From Acridotheres tristis (Eukaryota; Chordata; Aves; Passeriformes; Sturnidae): 64,000 nt of DNA. How positions within the stretch are numbered: the first letter of the stretch is position 1; every line of letters starts with the position of its first letter. The notes under the pieces were generated by a model. It made no database searches. It saw nothing but the letters and a program-made list of their open reading frames with translations, and was not told the origin of the DNA. The stretch lies in NCBI GenBank assembly GCA_037013685.1, contig CM072886.1:28899080-28963079 (forward strand). The letters are read 5' to 3'. Of this stretch, positions 1 to 12,316 are shown piece after piece. Position numbers and translations under genes: made by a program.

Positions 1-1488
1 CTTTAGTAGCAGCCAAACTAGATCCAGTGAAGTCAAACATGAGCACTCTTAGTTATCTTAAATGCCTTTATGCATGGGTGACAGCTAAAGAAAAATATAT
101 GGCCATCCCAGTGACAGCAACAGGCAAATAGAAATATATAAAGAAAATAATAAAGAAGAGGGCAATACACAAGAGAAACAAAGAACGAACAAAAGAACCA
201 CCACACGGACAGGCATGGAAGGTGGAAGCATTCACAGACCAATCCAGGTACACAACTCCACACAGAAACAATGCTACTTTTATCATTGGAAAACAACAAC
301 AACAACAAAATAAAACATTTGGCATAATGCATCAAAACATAGAGAATAAGGGAAATAAGAGTTCCATATTCTGGAGAATGGGCAATTCTCTAGAAATCTA
401 GAGAGAAAAAATAAGAAGACTGCAAGCATCAGGTTACATTGAGATTGTTAAAATAAAAATATTTCCAACAAAAAAGATGCCAGTACAATAAAGCACAATT
501 AAAAGAAACAGTGATTGGCAACAGCCAACCATAATTAATCGGAGAATTTAATAAAGGAAAATAGCCAATAAAGAAATGGAAGAGCTCAGAAACATTCAAA
601 GACATATTCTTTGCTGTTGGTATCACTATTGCTGATTCATAATCTTCATAAGGACTTTTGAGAAACTGCAGTAGGGCAACTGCCAACTGAAAGACAGAAG
701 ACCAGTACCATTTAAAGCCCAGATCTTAAAAACAACATAAAGAAATAAACATAAAATTTATTTCAAAGTTTTAAGCACACATGCAAGTCAAGCATGAAGC
801 ACTAAAGAAGAAATTAAGTATATAGTTGTAAGACCATAAAGTAAGGACAAATCATTTTTAACACACCTACTGCACAATATTCAATTTAGAAAAAAATGCT
901 GACTATGAAGAGAAAAACTTTGGTGTGAAAATTTTAAATAAAATTTTATTCTTCTAGCCTAATGTTATAAGTAAATAATTTCTTATCACAACAATAAAAA
1001 TTGTATTCACATAAACCAATTTGTTCTCCACAAAAAGTGTTAAATTTTATAGAAGAAATAAACAAATATAAAAAGTAATTTCATTATATGTACCATCAAA
1101 TTAAATTTGTAATTCAGGCATTAAATCATAAGATTTAAGACTTCCATAGTATATGATTTTACTTCACAAAGTTAATGAAATTTCTATTTGTCAGCATTGT
1201 GATCAAAAACACTGATTTGAGTATATAAACTATAAAATAAAATATTTTTCTTCCAAGTATGTTAAAAGAAGTTGGATACCTCAATCCCCAATAAGTTTCA
1301 TTAAAAATTAAGATATCTATCAGTAACAAATATACCAAGATATACCGGGAGAGGAGGAAACAGAACCACAACCACTTGCATAGATTTTTAGAAAAAACAA
1401 TTAAAATCATCCAAATACAGATAAATACAGAAGTGATTTCAAGCACAAAGAGTCCCTTCAGTGAAAAATGAATATATACTGTTTTTAC

Positions 1489-1591
1489 CGATCCCATTAT
1501 TTTCAAGGTATCACAAAATATCATTACATAGGCTTCAGAAAAGCAAGCCAATACAACAGTATGAAACACCACCACCTTTGGGAAACCCAAG
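1489..1591 (-). CDS. possible internal exon, hydrophobic, unidentified
   Basis: On the minus strand a short pyrimidine tract and AG (1592-1593) are followed by an open frame rich in V, F, C and L that starts LGFPKVVVFHTVV and reaches a weak donor (TCG then GTAAAA) after 1489. As drawn it would be 103 bp, entering with two bases of a codon already used and leaving in phase 0. The same frame stays open down to about 1159, but that extension is T-rich and its F/I/L/Y-heavy composition is what AT-rich non-coding DNA gives. It could equally be a chance open frame. No family is recognised. Confidence 0.15.
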
Positions 1592-3590
1592 CTAAAGAAA
1601 TTTTAGATTTATTGTAATGGACATGGAATGCAGAGGTTTAAGTGGGCCTCACACAGGAGAAAAGACTCAAGACTCAGAGATATCTCAGCCTGCATCTGCC
1701 ATTGTTAGAACAGCAGCAGGGCAACAAGCAAGGCTCCCTCATCTCTCCAAGTCAGACGGTTCCAAGACCATTCTGACAATCAGCAAGACTTCAAAGCAAT
1801 CTCTCTTTCTACAGTAACACAGGTTGGACACTTGTTTCCAAGGCATGTACATCACCAGATTTTCAACTCATCCGTGCAGTCTGGAATGCCAAATCCTGAG
1901 TAAGGGGTGATTGGAAACACTATGCACATTTGTTCCCCATTGCTTTTAGTATCACTTAAGAGGTATGTGAGAAATCATCCCAAGTCTAAGGCACTGTTCC
2001 ATAATCAGCTGGACAACTACTGCAAAAATTTTGCTATTCTAGATTAATTTTCTACTTGGCCTTGTATAACAGCGTTGACCAGAAGAATGGAAATGCAGGG
2101 TGCCCTGCAGGATATGTAGCAATTTAAACTTCCTGCTCAAATTCACTCCCTTACATCACAAGAGACAGCCTAACCTGCACTGCCTTAAAGGCACCAGCAG
2201 AAGTGCTGAGTAGTCATTCCCTAAAACTGCAAAAATATACTGATAAACAAGAATACATGATCTTACAATAGTGACATTTCTGAAATCAAAACATTCTGAT
2301 AGAAACAGACTTGATTAAAATAGAACCAGGATCACCTCCTTCCTCCAAGAAGCGTGAGATTAAGGGAAGAAGGGCAAAGGAACAGACACAAAACATTTAA
2401 AAAAATAACATTGTAACAAAAGCTCAACCACATTTAAGCAGTTAATACTCTTCAAAGAATGCTCCCAAACTCACATACATTCTTGGAAAGAAAATGCATG
2501 CAGAGCTCATCCTCCTACTCAGAACTCCAACCACTAATGGGATACTGAAATAAGCATTTCAGACATCAATGGTACCTGTGAACTTCTAATTAGGCCATAG
2601 AAGCCCTCACATGAACAAACACAGTGCTATTTCCACCTGTGAAATAAAAAAAAAAAAATCTTGAAATTTAGTATTTCTGATTATCAAAAAACCCTTCCAA
2701 GTGAAGTTGAAGAAAGGACATCATACAAGCCATGTGATGCATGAAGGGGTTTCATAGGATTCAAGCCAGTAGAGATGATTTTATCTCCATCTCCTGCTGG
2801 CAATAGCAGACTGGCAAACTGGGGAGGTTCAAATCAAGTAAGTATTGTGCTCACTGTCTGAGAATATAGGCAAAAGAGCAGGACTGAAAAAATGTCAGTG
2901 TCACTGGTAAAACAACTTCAAAATAAACTGCTGTATGAACCACAATGGTCAAATTCCATATTCCATACTAGGAAATCCCTGATTTTTCATAACATCCCAC
3001 TTAAAAAAAAAACTAGTTAAAATTTGTGGGAGTTTTTAAGTGTTTGTAAAATGTCAGCAATACAGCAATAAATTTGGCTCACACTATTTTAACTGCAACA
3101 CTGAGATCACATCCCATTCTATACAGAACACAAAGTCAATCAACATTGCAACTTCTTCAGAAATCCATCTCCACTCTCCCAGGATTTTACAGCTACTCTT
3201 GCTTCAGAGCAGTAATAATCTTTAACAGGTCCTCCCAAACGGTGACAGTTTAGGAATTGACCTCTTGTCCAAAACAAATGGCAGTTACAGTAGGAGTCCC
3301 CCTGGCTGAACATACCTATCATCTAAGCTTACTCACAGTACAAATAAAACACCCATTTCACCTCAAACTTGTAAATCACAATCATGCCATCATCATTTGG
3401 AGGTGTGATTCCACAGAAATTATATAAACATGGTTAGAGTGCTCTTGTTCAAACTTGTCAACACGCTTACATCATTAAATAATGCCTTGTTCTATTAATT
3501 CAGAAATCAGACATTACATGGTGGGGACATAAGAACAAGCATCAGGCCCAAGCTTACAATGCCTTGTACTTCTTGAAGCCTCTCACTCAC

Positions 3591-3794
3591 ACAACTGCAA
3601 GTGCCATCTTCAATTGATTTTGCTATCATTCCAGCCTTGGTATTCTCAACCAAGCAACGGGGAAAATTTTTAGTGAGACTTGTAAATAGTATTTCTTTCA
3701 CTGTTACAAATAACTTAGATACAATATCAATGACTTCTCTTTCTAATAATAGCAATTCTTCCAATGTTAGCTCAAAGAAAACATGCTTTGTCAT
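3591..3794 (-). CDS. possible internal coding exon, helical, unidentified
   Basis: A minus-strand acceptor with a pyrimidine tract (CTCCCTACCCTTACCAAG) is followed by 68 open codons beginning MTKHVFFELTLEELLLLERE and ending at a GTGAGT donor (3585-3590). The exon would be 204 bp, phase 0 in and phase 0 out. This fits the phase-0 donor of the putative first exon that ends at 8012. The predicted peptide has an acidic, leucine-rich helical first half and a Cys-containing tail. The frame runs on a further 28 codons past the donor to a stop at 3507, so a single-exon reading is also possible. The opposite strand is also open over much of this span, which weakens the case. I do not recognise the protein. 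Confidence 0.3.
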
Positions 3795-6700
3795 CTTGGT
3801 AAGGGTAGGGAGAAGGCAACAAACATATTTAAAAGAGATAATTCCCTAGAGTGGCAGACAGAGGAAACCATCATTTGGAACTCCTTCAGCTATCTAACCA
3901 AACAAATTATTACTATTTTTGCTGAAGTAAGGAACTTCATACTTTCTTCCTCCACACTGTTTTGGGGAGTAGTCCAGATGGATGTTTTAGAGTTGTTGCT
4001 GAACTCTGCATTCAGTGTCAGCAGTTTAGGCCCCACCGTACATTCTAAGATAGTTCTGAGTGTTTAGACACTATCTTTTACTAGTAGCCAGCAAAATATT
4101 TAAAAACAAGTACTGAAGAATATACAATAACTCTTCTTTGTAAAGCGTTAGTATTCTTAATTTTAGCATTTCTCACATACTTTCACCTGACACTTCATAA
4201 ACTATAGAGTTATTAAAAGAGTTGTAATAGGAACAATTAAGGACACAACACAGACCAGCTGTAGGGGAAACCTCATTGAAAGAAAATACTGAAGCAGAAA
4301 GAAGCGTTTTACCTCCCTAGGGCTTGCAACTAATGCTTCAGCTAGATCTCATCTAGAAAAAACACTGGCACTAAAGAAAGCCGCAGCACACAAGTTTGAC
4401 AAAAGGACAGGAAACTTATTTATTAAAGCACTCTGGTAAATATCTACACATTTGAAAATGGCTCTACCAGCGGACCGACCCATAAAGCACAGAGCAATCT
4501 GCCACTGACATGTATGAAGGAACAGGAAAAGTTAATGCTACAGTACATCAAGCAGTTAACTGTGTTTTGCATCTTTCAGAGCTGTACTTATACTTTACAA
4601 TGTGCTACTGTTGCAGAAAGGCTAATTCACTATTATTCTAGAGCAAGTTAAGCTGCTGAGTCAACCTTTATTCTTAAAAATCAGGCTAATTTGCTTGGTT
4701 TTGCTCAGAAATGGTTCTCAATGGCTAGTAGTTACCAAAATTTAACCAAAAAAAAAAAAAAAGGTTGTTAAACCTCTCCTATAAACAAAACGTAGATTGT
4801 TTAATGGAAAATGAATTCTCTTGACCAGTTGCAAAAACAATACCAACACACCAGAGCTCATTTAGCACGGTTCATTTTTAGTTACGGATAAGAAAGAAGG
4901 TTTTCCTATTTTGTCAAATTTCAAAAATCTTCTCAACTCTCACTAGTACTGCAACAAGTTACTCTTGCTAAGCTGAGAATTGAGTCATCCAAAATTTAGC
5001 TGCTGATAAATTCTGAAGTTCTCCCTAAGCATCTCAAACAGTTTAATGAGTAGCTGGGGAGAATAAAAAAAGGAACCTATTTCTCAGCTGAGATAAAGTG
5101 CCTTCTTCAGAGGTAACACAGACTGCAAATGCAGACAGCACAGCCCATCAGTTTGAAAGACACCTAAAACTTCTTGTAAGTTAAGTCAAAACCCTACTGT
5201 TTGTTCAGAAAAAATCAGAATTTAAGACACTACTGACCACCAAGAGTCAGAGCTGTAAAACACGAACTGTTTCCCCATAGTCTGTGCAGTGCAGTTCCCC
5301 CCGCATGACGAAGTCAGCTGTCCAAAAAGACAAGAGAAAGACCACTGCCACTTGTGTCTGTCATGGCCTTGCCAGATGAGAAAGTGGTGAGGCAGTAAGT
5401 CACACGGGAACAGGCCACACTGGCCTGGAAAGCAGAGGAGACATCTGATGAACAAGAAAAGGGGAACAAGTGAAAAGGCACAGAATAGCCAACAGACAAG
5501 GGAAATGATCATCACAGCAGTACTCTAAACACATACCGACAGAATGTATTCAACATTACAGCAGAAATAAGTTTTACGGTGAAAAGTTTGAGATTGGTAT
5601 TTGCCAGCTAGGTCAATAAATGTACGTGCTTGGCATCCAACAGTGTGGGTTTCGAATGCAACTAAAATAAGATGGGCAGAAAGGGCCAAATAAAAAACAT
5701 AGAGAGTATTTTTTCCTGACAGGAAGTGTGATCTTCCCCTGAAGTTACTGATTGCAAAGTCCTAATCCTAACTGCATTCACACAAAACTGGAACGAATCT
5801 GCTGGGGTATGCATATATGGATACAGTCAAAGGATGTAGGAAACTGACCTTGAGAAACTCAACACTATGTTACAGCATGATAACAATACATGTAAAACCT
5901 GATCCGCCTTCCCTTCATTCTTAAGCATACTTAAGAAAAAATATTTTCTACATTTTTTAAGTTATAAAACTAGCAGTTATAGCAGGGGAAATGGATCTAA
6001 ATTTTTAATGGCTAAAAAAAAAATTACAGTAATTTTGGCCACTCTAGACAGTAGCAAACTTGACAAGGCCACAAATATCCAGCACCAAAAACGAGTGCAG
6101 TTTTTGCTTCTAATGTCAGTTCACCACACAGTCAATCTCAATTTTCATATATAAAGAAATCATGTATCAGTAGACTTGAAACAATCTGCATATTCCTCCA
6201 AAGTGTGGTAAGGGTTCATGGGTGTGACTGTGTGCAGTTTCCCCAGGCCATTGTAGCTACCAAGTCACCATTGGAGCACCTAGCAAAGTGCATAGGAAAA
6301 TGACTCCTCCAGTTGACCTTAGGTGGGTACTCCTGACAGCCTAGAGCTGTCTGATTGCCTGAAGAACTCCCCACAGCTGCTTTTCAGGCAGGCAAAGCCT
6401 GCAATTTTGCTAGACTCTCTTGAAATCTAAATTCATCTCCTTGGCAGAGACCAAGGCTGCAGTACTTTACCTTGAAACATCTTGTCTTACGTACAGGATC
6501 TAGAAGTAGGGAACATTACAACCCTCTCCCCCTGACACCAAGGGTAAGTGTCATAACTGGCCATCACATGTGAAATCACTAAGCATTACCTCAAAGAGCC
6601 AATGTATTGTCATCCACACTGATATTCACTGTTTAAAAAAAAAATCAGTTCCAAGATAAAGTGTCCTGGATGGGCACACACAGCCACCATCAAAAGGAAC

Positions 6701-8011
6701 AAACAGTCCAGTGGAGGCACCGACCCGGAACGTTCTATGCTGCCCTTAAAATAATCTAAATTATTATGGCTAATGCTTATGTTTGCACCAACTCTCTTTA
6801 ATGCACTTTATTAATCCTGACCACCCACCTAATACCCTTAATGCAAAAATAGGTCATATATTTTTACATGTTTAACTCATTCTGCAAATTTTAACCTCCT
6901 GGGGAAATCTGAGAGCTCATGGCTCTACAGAACTGCTTCCTTAATGCCCTAAAAACTTTGAACTGATGCAATTTAAAACGTGGAAGATAACTGTTCAATA
7001 TCATTCAGGAAAGCAAAGCCGTAACGTTCAGGTGTTGGAAAGCAAGCCTTTACCCTGCAAGATATAAGACAACTCACTTTTGGATGAACAACCTCCACTG
7101 TAGAATAAAATGACAAATTATAAAACATGGGTGAGGCAGTCATTGTGTTGCAGAAGTATCTGCACTCAGGACACCTTGCTGACATTAAAAATAGAAAATC
7201 AATTTCTCTTTGTAGACAAAAGAGAACACGGGGTAAAAGTCTAATTTCCAGCAGCTGGAAAGCACTGCCAGATTCCACCCTTTTAGAATGCCTTTGGACA
7301 CAGCAGACATTTATAGCCCACGCTGATCCTCAAATACCTGCCTGCCTCATAGCCGGGCTGCTTCGGGACAGAAACCCTCCACCAGGCAGAGCTGAACCGG
7401 GACAGCCAACTTCTAGGGATTACCTACTGATACAAACTCCTGCAAGCACAGCCGAACCGCTCGGCTTAAGCCCTCCGAGAAGAAAACAAATACGGAGCCT
7501 TTACGAAGCCGGAGAAGAAGGCCAGAGGGAAGCCGGAGCAGGCGTGCGGGGCCCAGGCGGGGGCATCTCCCCGGTGCGGCTCAGGGCCGAGACGGGTTCC
7601 CCCTCACCAGGTGCGCTCCGCTCCTCCAGACACGGGCCCGCCGCGGGGGCGCGGCCCCACGGGTCCCCGCCGGGCAGCACAGCCCGGCCGCCCGCGGACC
7701 GCGTCGGAACAGGGACCGGGCCCAGCTGCCGCACGGAGAGGACACGGCGGACCGGGCTCCGCTGCGGAGCCGGAGCGCCCCGCTCCCGTCCGGCCCTGCC
7801 GGGAGAGAAGGGAGGCTGATAAGAGGGGCCCGGCGCTGCCCTGGGCGAGCCGGCCAGCGCCTCTGCCCTCCGCGGCCAAGGGGGAAACTGCCAGCGCCGA
7901 GACAACTCGGAGGCCCCGGCGGAGGGCCGAGCCGCGGCACTGAGCGCTGCTCGCTCGGGCGGACGGCGCGCCGCTCCCCGCGCTCCCGCACCTCTTCGGC
8001 AGCGCTCTTAC

Positions 8012-8255
8012 CTCTGTTAACATTATTACCCCGCTGCGCTGCGGCGGCGCCTCGGCGGCTCTAGCCCCGCAGCATGGTGAAGCCTGGCGGCCGCGCGGAA
8101 AGCTACCCCGCACCCCGCGGGGAGGCGAGGCGAGCGCCGCCAGCCCCCGCCGCCGCCCGGGTCAGCGCCCGCCCGCCGGCCCCGGCCCCGCTGCCGCCCT
8201 CGCAGCCCGGTCCGGAGCGGCCGCCATCTTGGGACGGCTACGTGCGCCACCGCCC
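8012..8255 (-). other. putative first exon of minus-strand gene
   Basis: The right boundary is an estimate based on the YY1-type element; the left boundary is a splice donor in which ACAGAG is followed by GTAAGAG, close to the ideal consensus, with the intron starting at 8011. The last codons before the donor are ATG TTA ACA GAG (8023-8012), so if this ATG is used the coding sequence begins MLTE and leaves in phase 0. The ATG has A at -3. Upstream, two minus-strand uORFs precede it: a 21-residue one starting inside the YY1 element (8162-8227) and a 4-codon one starting at 8075. The true start codon may instead lie in a later exon. The gene is not identified. Confidence 0.6.
8162..8227 (-). 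other. upstream ORF in putative first exon
   Basis: The ATG within the AAGATGGCGG element opens a frame of 21 codons, mainly Ala, Gly, Arg and Pro, that stops at 8162, well before the donor at 8011. Because it terminates inside the exon it cannot be the main coding start, but it could reduce translation of a downstream ORF. Whether it is transcribed depends on the real start site. Confidence 0.35.
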
Positions 8256-8593
8256 CGCCCGCCCGCCCAGCGGGGCCGCCCCTGCCGGGGCCGGCGCTGG
8301 CGCTCCGCTCCCCGCCCAGCCCGGCCCGGCCCGCGCCTGCCCGGCGACCCCGGCCGCGGCACCTACAGCCCTTGGCCGGGTCCGGCCGCACGGCACAGAG
8401 CTCGAAACAGCGGGGCGTGGTTTTTGCCCTGTCTCCCTTGGTATGACCTGTCTTTGAGCTCTTCGGTGCCAGGCAACTGTGCTGCGGACGCTAATCGAAA
8501 TATTTTGTTAAATTTCTGACCAAGCAGCATATCTCTCATTCACCAGTGACGTACGCAGAGCTGCGCGTCTTTCCCTGTTCTAGATGCTAAGGA

Positions 8594-9006
8594 AGAGCGC
8601 ATGTCCTGTCTGGAGCACAAGTGCTTTGAGCAGGGGCTGGGGGAGCTGGGGGTCTTTAGCCTGGAGGAAAGGAGGCTCAGGGGTGACCTTATCGCTATCT
8701 ACAGCTGCCTGAAAGGAGGCTGTAGCCAGCTGGAGGTCGGTCTCCTCCCAGGCAACCAGCGACAGGACGAGAGGACACTGTCTTAAGCTGCACCAGGGGA
8801 GGTTTATGTTGGATATTAGAAAGAATTTCTTCACGAAAGTGTGTTTAGACATTGGAGCGGGCAGCCCAGGGAGGTGGTTGAGTCACTGTCCCTGGAAGTG
8901 ACACTGGATGTGGCACTTAGTGTCATGGTCTACCGGACGTGGTGGAGACCGGTCGTTGTTTTGACTCGATGATCCCAGGTCTTTTCCGAACTCATTGATT
9001 CTGTGA
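8594..9006 (+). mobile_element. CR1 LINE, 5'-truncated, with 3' end
   Basis: The sequence follows the avian CR1 3' region closely: the GGAGGCTCAGGGGTGACCTT block, the CTACAGCTGCCTGAAAGGAG block, the CAACCAGCGACAGGACGAGA block, AGAAAGAATTTCTTCACG, and a terminal CATTGATTCTGTGA. It is severely 5'-truncated, retaining only the last roughly 400 bp including the end of ORF2 and the 3' UTR. It is among the least diverged CR1 pieces here and lies only about 150 bp beyond the CpG island edge. Confidence 0.93.
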
Positions 9007-12000
9007 AAGAAACTTCTATAAGCCTGTCACCTACAGTATTGTTAAGTAATGACATAAAGTATGGAACAGAAACACATCTCCACAGAAACAGAGCCATGTC
9101 TGTCCCAGCCCAGAGAGCCCTGGGGGGATGTGCCCCCATAGCTTAGTATTTGAATACACGGGAAGATTCCCGTCTGAAACTTGCTCTTCCTTTAAGCACT
9201 GTCCTGTGGGCTTTTGTTTGTGTGCTTTTTCGCTAGGCTTTAAGTTACACAGTTAAACTTAGGTGCATCAGGAGAGTAGGAACAAGATGGGGTTTATTCC
9301 TGCATTCCCAGTAACATGACATGCACACCAAAGAAATAGTAATGGTTTGCAGGAAAGATGGAGGAAAAACAACACTATTCTTTTAATGTGAAGAAAACCA
9401 ACTTTCTTGTATTACAGTGTTTTTTCTCCCTCCATGGGAGCAGAATCTTTTGTTGAAGAAATATGAGGGACATTAAGCAGTTTTTAAGGCTGATGGGTTT
9501 TGTAGAAGCTCAGTAATTGTCCCAGGGATTGCTAAATACTTTGCATTTCAAGGTTGACCACTTCTTAGTTTTATTTGTGGGTATTACTGACTTTCAGTTT
9601 TACTCATACATCTATTTTTCCCCTGTCAGAGACCCAGCTGTTAGTCATGTGAAGCAAAAAGAGCAAACCCTTGATACTCAGAATTGTTTATTTGCCTATT
9701 ATAAATAATAAAAAAATACTAATTTTTCTAAGTGTCTAATCTGCTTTTTACTTCTGAGTCTATAATTTTGGATGTTTCATGTTAGCATTACTCTTTGCCC
9801 CAAGCTGATTCCTCGGGGAAAATCCAAATCTTACGGCACGGATAACTCTACTTTAAACAATAGGCTTGGCAATAAGGCGCCATGTAGAGGTCTTGCACAT
9901 GGTATTTCACCACCTTGATAAATTAAAAATTGTTCAAAGCCACTGAGAAATAGCAGTTGTGAAATAACAATTCCATTGCATTGCTTTGGTCACCTAAAAT
10001 TTCGTAGGTGCTTATTTGGCAGACATATATGCACACAGCCAGGACCCTTATTTGCAGCTTTCACTGTGCTTCAAGTCAAGCAAATAATGTCCTGTGCTCA
10101 GATCTGTGTTACAGGAAATCCTGAAGGTACACATAAAATAGCAGAGTGATCAATAAATGATCAGTAGTGTGTAATTATGAAAAAACTTCAACACATACTT
10201 AGGTACATAGGAAATAGAATCAAAATACTTAAAGCACCTACTGGTTGATACATCGAGTCAATAAACATGTTCTCTGAGCAAGGCACAGTGTCATGAACAG
10301 ATAAGATAAATTAATATTTCATAAAATGTAAGGGTTAAGCAGGAGGTAAGAAATCTCATTATATTTATGAATATATATAAATAATAGATACATAAATAAA
10401 TAAATAATTGAACCAAGGTAATAGTCCAGAAAAACAAACTTGCTAGGCACTGTATCTCTTTACCTCGCATGTTTAGGTATAGAAGTTAAGGTTTTCAAAA
10501 TAAATAATCCCTTTTGACAACTTATTGCAAAGATGTATATATCCTAAGTGTGCTAGATGTAAAAGAAAAGCAAATCTTACACACGTCTCCCAGCGAAATT
10601 AAGTCACAGTTACTTCTGTTCTTGTATTGCTGGAATAAACCTACCAGTATTTCTGCTGAAAACTGTTCTCCGATTTTACAGAAATGAGCAGAGCCTTAAT
10701 AGTGTTCCAAATTGTTACTAGTGCTAGAATCCATTGTTCTAATTTTTGGTCAATATCATCTCAACTTCAAAAGGGAAAGACAGTGTAATTGCAATAGCAA
10801 GGAGTGAGGCTGTGAGGAAGGGCTGAACCACAAAGACTCAAGGTAGAAGAAGCAGGCTCATAAAGAAGTGGTGAGAAGGGACAGCAGCTTGGGAAGAGGA
10901 TGATATCAGGGAATACTTGAAAACCTGCTGGGAGGAAGAGAAAACAAATTAGCAGTTATGTTGCCAGTTCCCATTCTTATAATAAACTGAAAAAAAAAAT
11001 GTATACTTTTTTTTTTTTTCTAGGAAGGAGGATGTTTCTAAATTAGTGTGAACAGATTTGGAAAGAAGGCTTCAACAGAGGCTTAAAGAATTATCAATGG
11101 TAGGCCAGAAGCACTAGAACACTTTTTTCCCTGAGCCTATCTTCAAGTGACAATAATTCCATTTGACTTGATGAGTCATCCGTAAGAGAGTTTTATCCAT
11201 GTCACCCTTTTGCATTCATTACATACAGCTCAGGACAGGCACTGCAACAAGCCAGCACATTAACAGCAGCAGGGCAGCCACTTTAGCACCACACTCACCA
11301 AGGCAGAGCAGCACACACCTTATTTTTCATGTCACTTCCACAAGCCCACGAGCATGGTGTGAACTTCTGTGTTAGGGCAAGTATTTATATCTGCCGTCAA
11401 AGGCAAACCTGGCAGAAATTGTTTGCTCTCAGTCCTTAAAATACTCACAGAATTTTTTTCTCTTAGGCCTAGACAAATGCTTAGTTCATCTAGGAGTGCA
11501 TGACAGCTGATAGCTACAAATACCTTCATAGTTATAAAACAACTCTGACCTGTTGCCAAACATCTTAATGTTCTTTGCACTCAATATAATTTTCACTGTA
11601 CACTCAAGGAGTGGTCTGATGGTCTAGATCCACATTTTTAAATCCCACAGGGGACACTGGGAGCCACGGGACTGTCTACTGAAATGATGGATGAATGCAA
11701 CATTAAAATCTAAAATACAGCAGGAGGAGATAGAGATAGCACCATCAGGCTCTATATCTAGAAGTTTATAAAGATTTTGTAAAGTAAAGCATAGGAAGTG
11801 CACTAAGTTAAGAGACAAAAATATAGTCATGAGGGGGAGGACACAACATACACAGAAGCAGGGGCACAACCAGGATTTAGCAATAAAAGAGCAACTGTGC
11901 CAACTTGCAGCAAAGCACAAAGGAGTGCAAATTATTTTCCAGCCCTGAAAGGAGGGCAGTTCCACAACCTAAATAACTGTTTTCTCACCAGCTTATGAAA

Positions 12001-12310
12001 AATGAAATTTGTGACCTAATTTCCATCACAATAATCTCTGAAAGAGCAGTAGCCTGCATTTGGAGAGCAAAAGGCTATGTTCTCATGGCCTGTACAAGAA
12101 AACAAGTGAAGACTAAGGAAAGGGGAAACTACAGGCAGGACTGGAGGAGGGACCAACAGAAAGAACAACAGACCGATTTTGCTTTACAAAGCAGTGTCAT
12201 GGAAGTGGCTACAAGACTGTTTCTAACATCTGCAAGCCTGAACTTCTGTACCTTTCTTTACAATCTAGAAAGATCTTTCACAGAATTATTTATGAATGCT
12301 GTAATTGGTT
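9007..12310. other. non-coding sequence, nothing recognised
   Basis: AT-rich sequence with short A/T-rich simple patches, notably ATAA/TAAA-like repeats around 10366-10412 and a poly-T run at 11007-11020. No convincing exon, RNA gene or dispersed repeat was seen. An AGGAG-GTAAGA donor-like string at 10346-10355 has no matching acceptor with an open frame. Confidence 0.5.
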
Positions 12311-12316
12311 CTGCTT

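Larger units (their letters stand above)
1..7480. other. AT-rich intron-like sequence upstream of CpG island
   Basis: This block is AT-rich, full of short A- and T-runs (for example 2647-2657, 4750-4763, 6628-6637), and contains no repeat family that I recognise. It lies downstream, in the minus direction, of a strong minus-strand splice donor in the neighbouring CpG island, so it is probably the 5' intronic part of a minus-strand gene that continues past base 1. Two minus-strand open stretches flanked by splice-like signals are listed separately. Nothing else here can be supported as a gene. Confidence 0.5.
7490..8440. promoter_or_regulatory. CpG island promoter 1
   Basis: Base composition switches abruptly from AT-rich to very GC-rich with dense CpG dinucleotides, and back to normal at about 8440. 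A YY1-type element (CCAAGATGGCGG read on the minus strand) lies at 8221-8232. In vertebrate promoters this element usually sits just downstream of the start site in the sense direction, so transcription to the left from about 8235-8270 is the favoured reading. Long open frames on both strands across the island are a by-product of high GC and are not proposed as genes. A plus-strand transcript from the same island is possible, but I found no strong plus-strand donor to support it. Confidence 0.85.

Noticed and set aside
1159..1488. Extension of the hydrophobic minus-strand frame to a stop at 1159
   Set aside because: Composition is F, I, L, Y, K and V as in T-rich non-coding DNA, and a donor-like GTAAAA precedes it.
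3345..3420. Minus-strand stretch reading GITPPNDDGMIVIYKFEVKW before a GTGAGT donor
   Set aside because: Looks coding in isolation, but the only upstream AG places a stop in the required frame, so no acceptor gives a usable exon.
7127..7819. Plus-strand 230-codon open frame running into the first CpG island
   Set aside because: The GC-rich half is open in several frames on both strands, as expected from low stop-codon frequency; composition is Pro/Arg/Gly/Ala with no domain, and no splice site supports it.
8074..8457. Plus-strand open frame starting MVKPGGRAESYPAP with a fair start context
   Set aside because: Overlaps the minus-strand first exon, shows only GC-driven Pro/Ala/Arg composition and lacks a supported donor.
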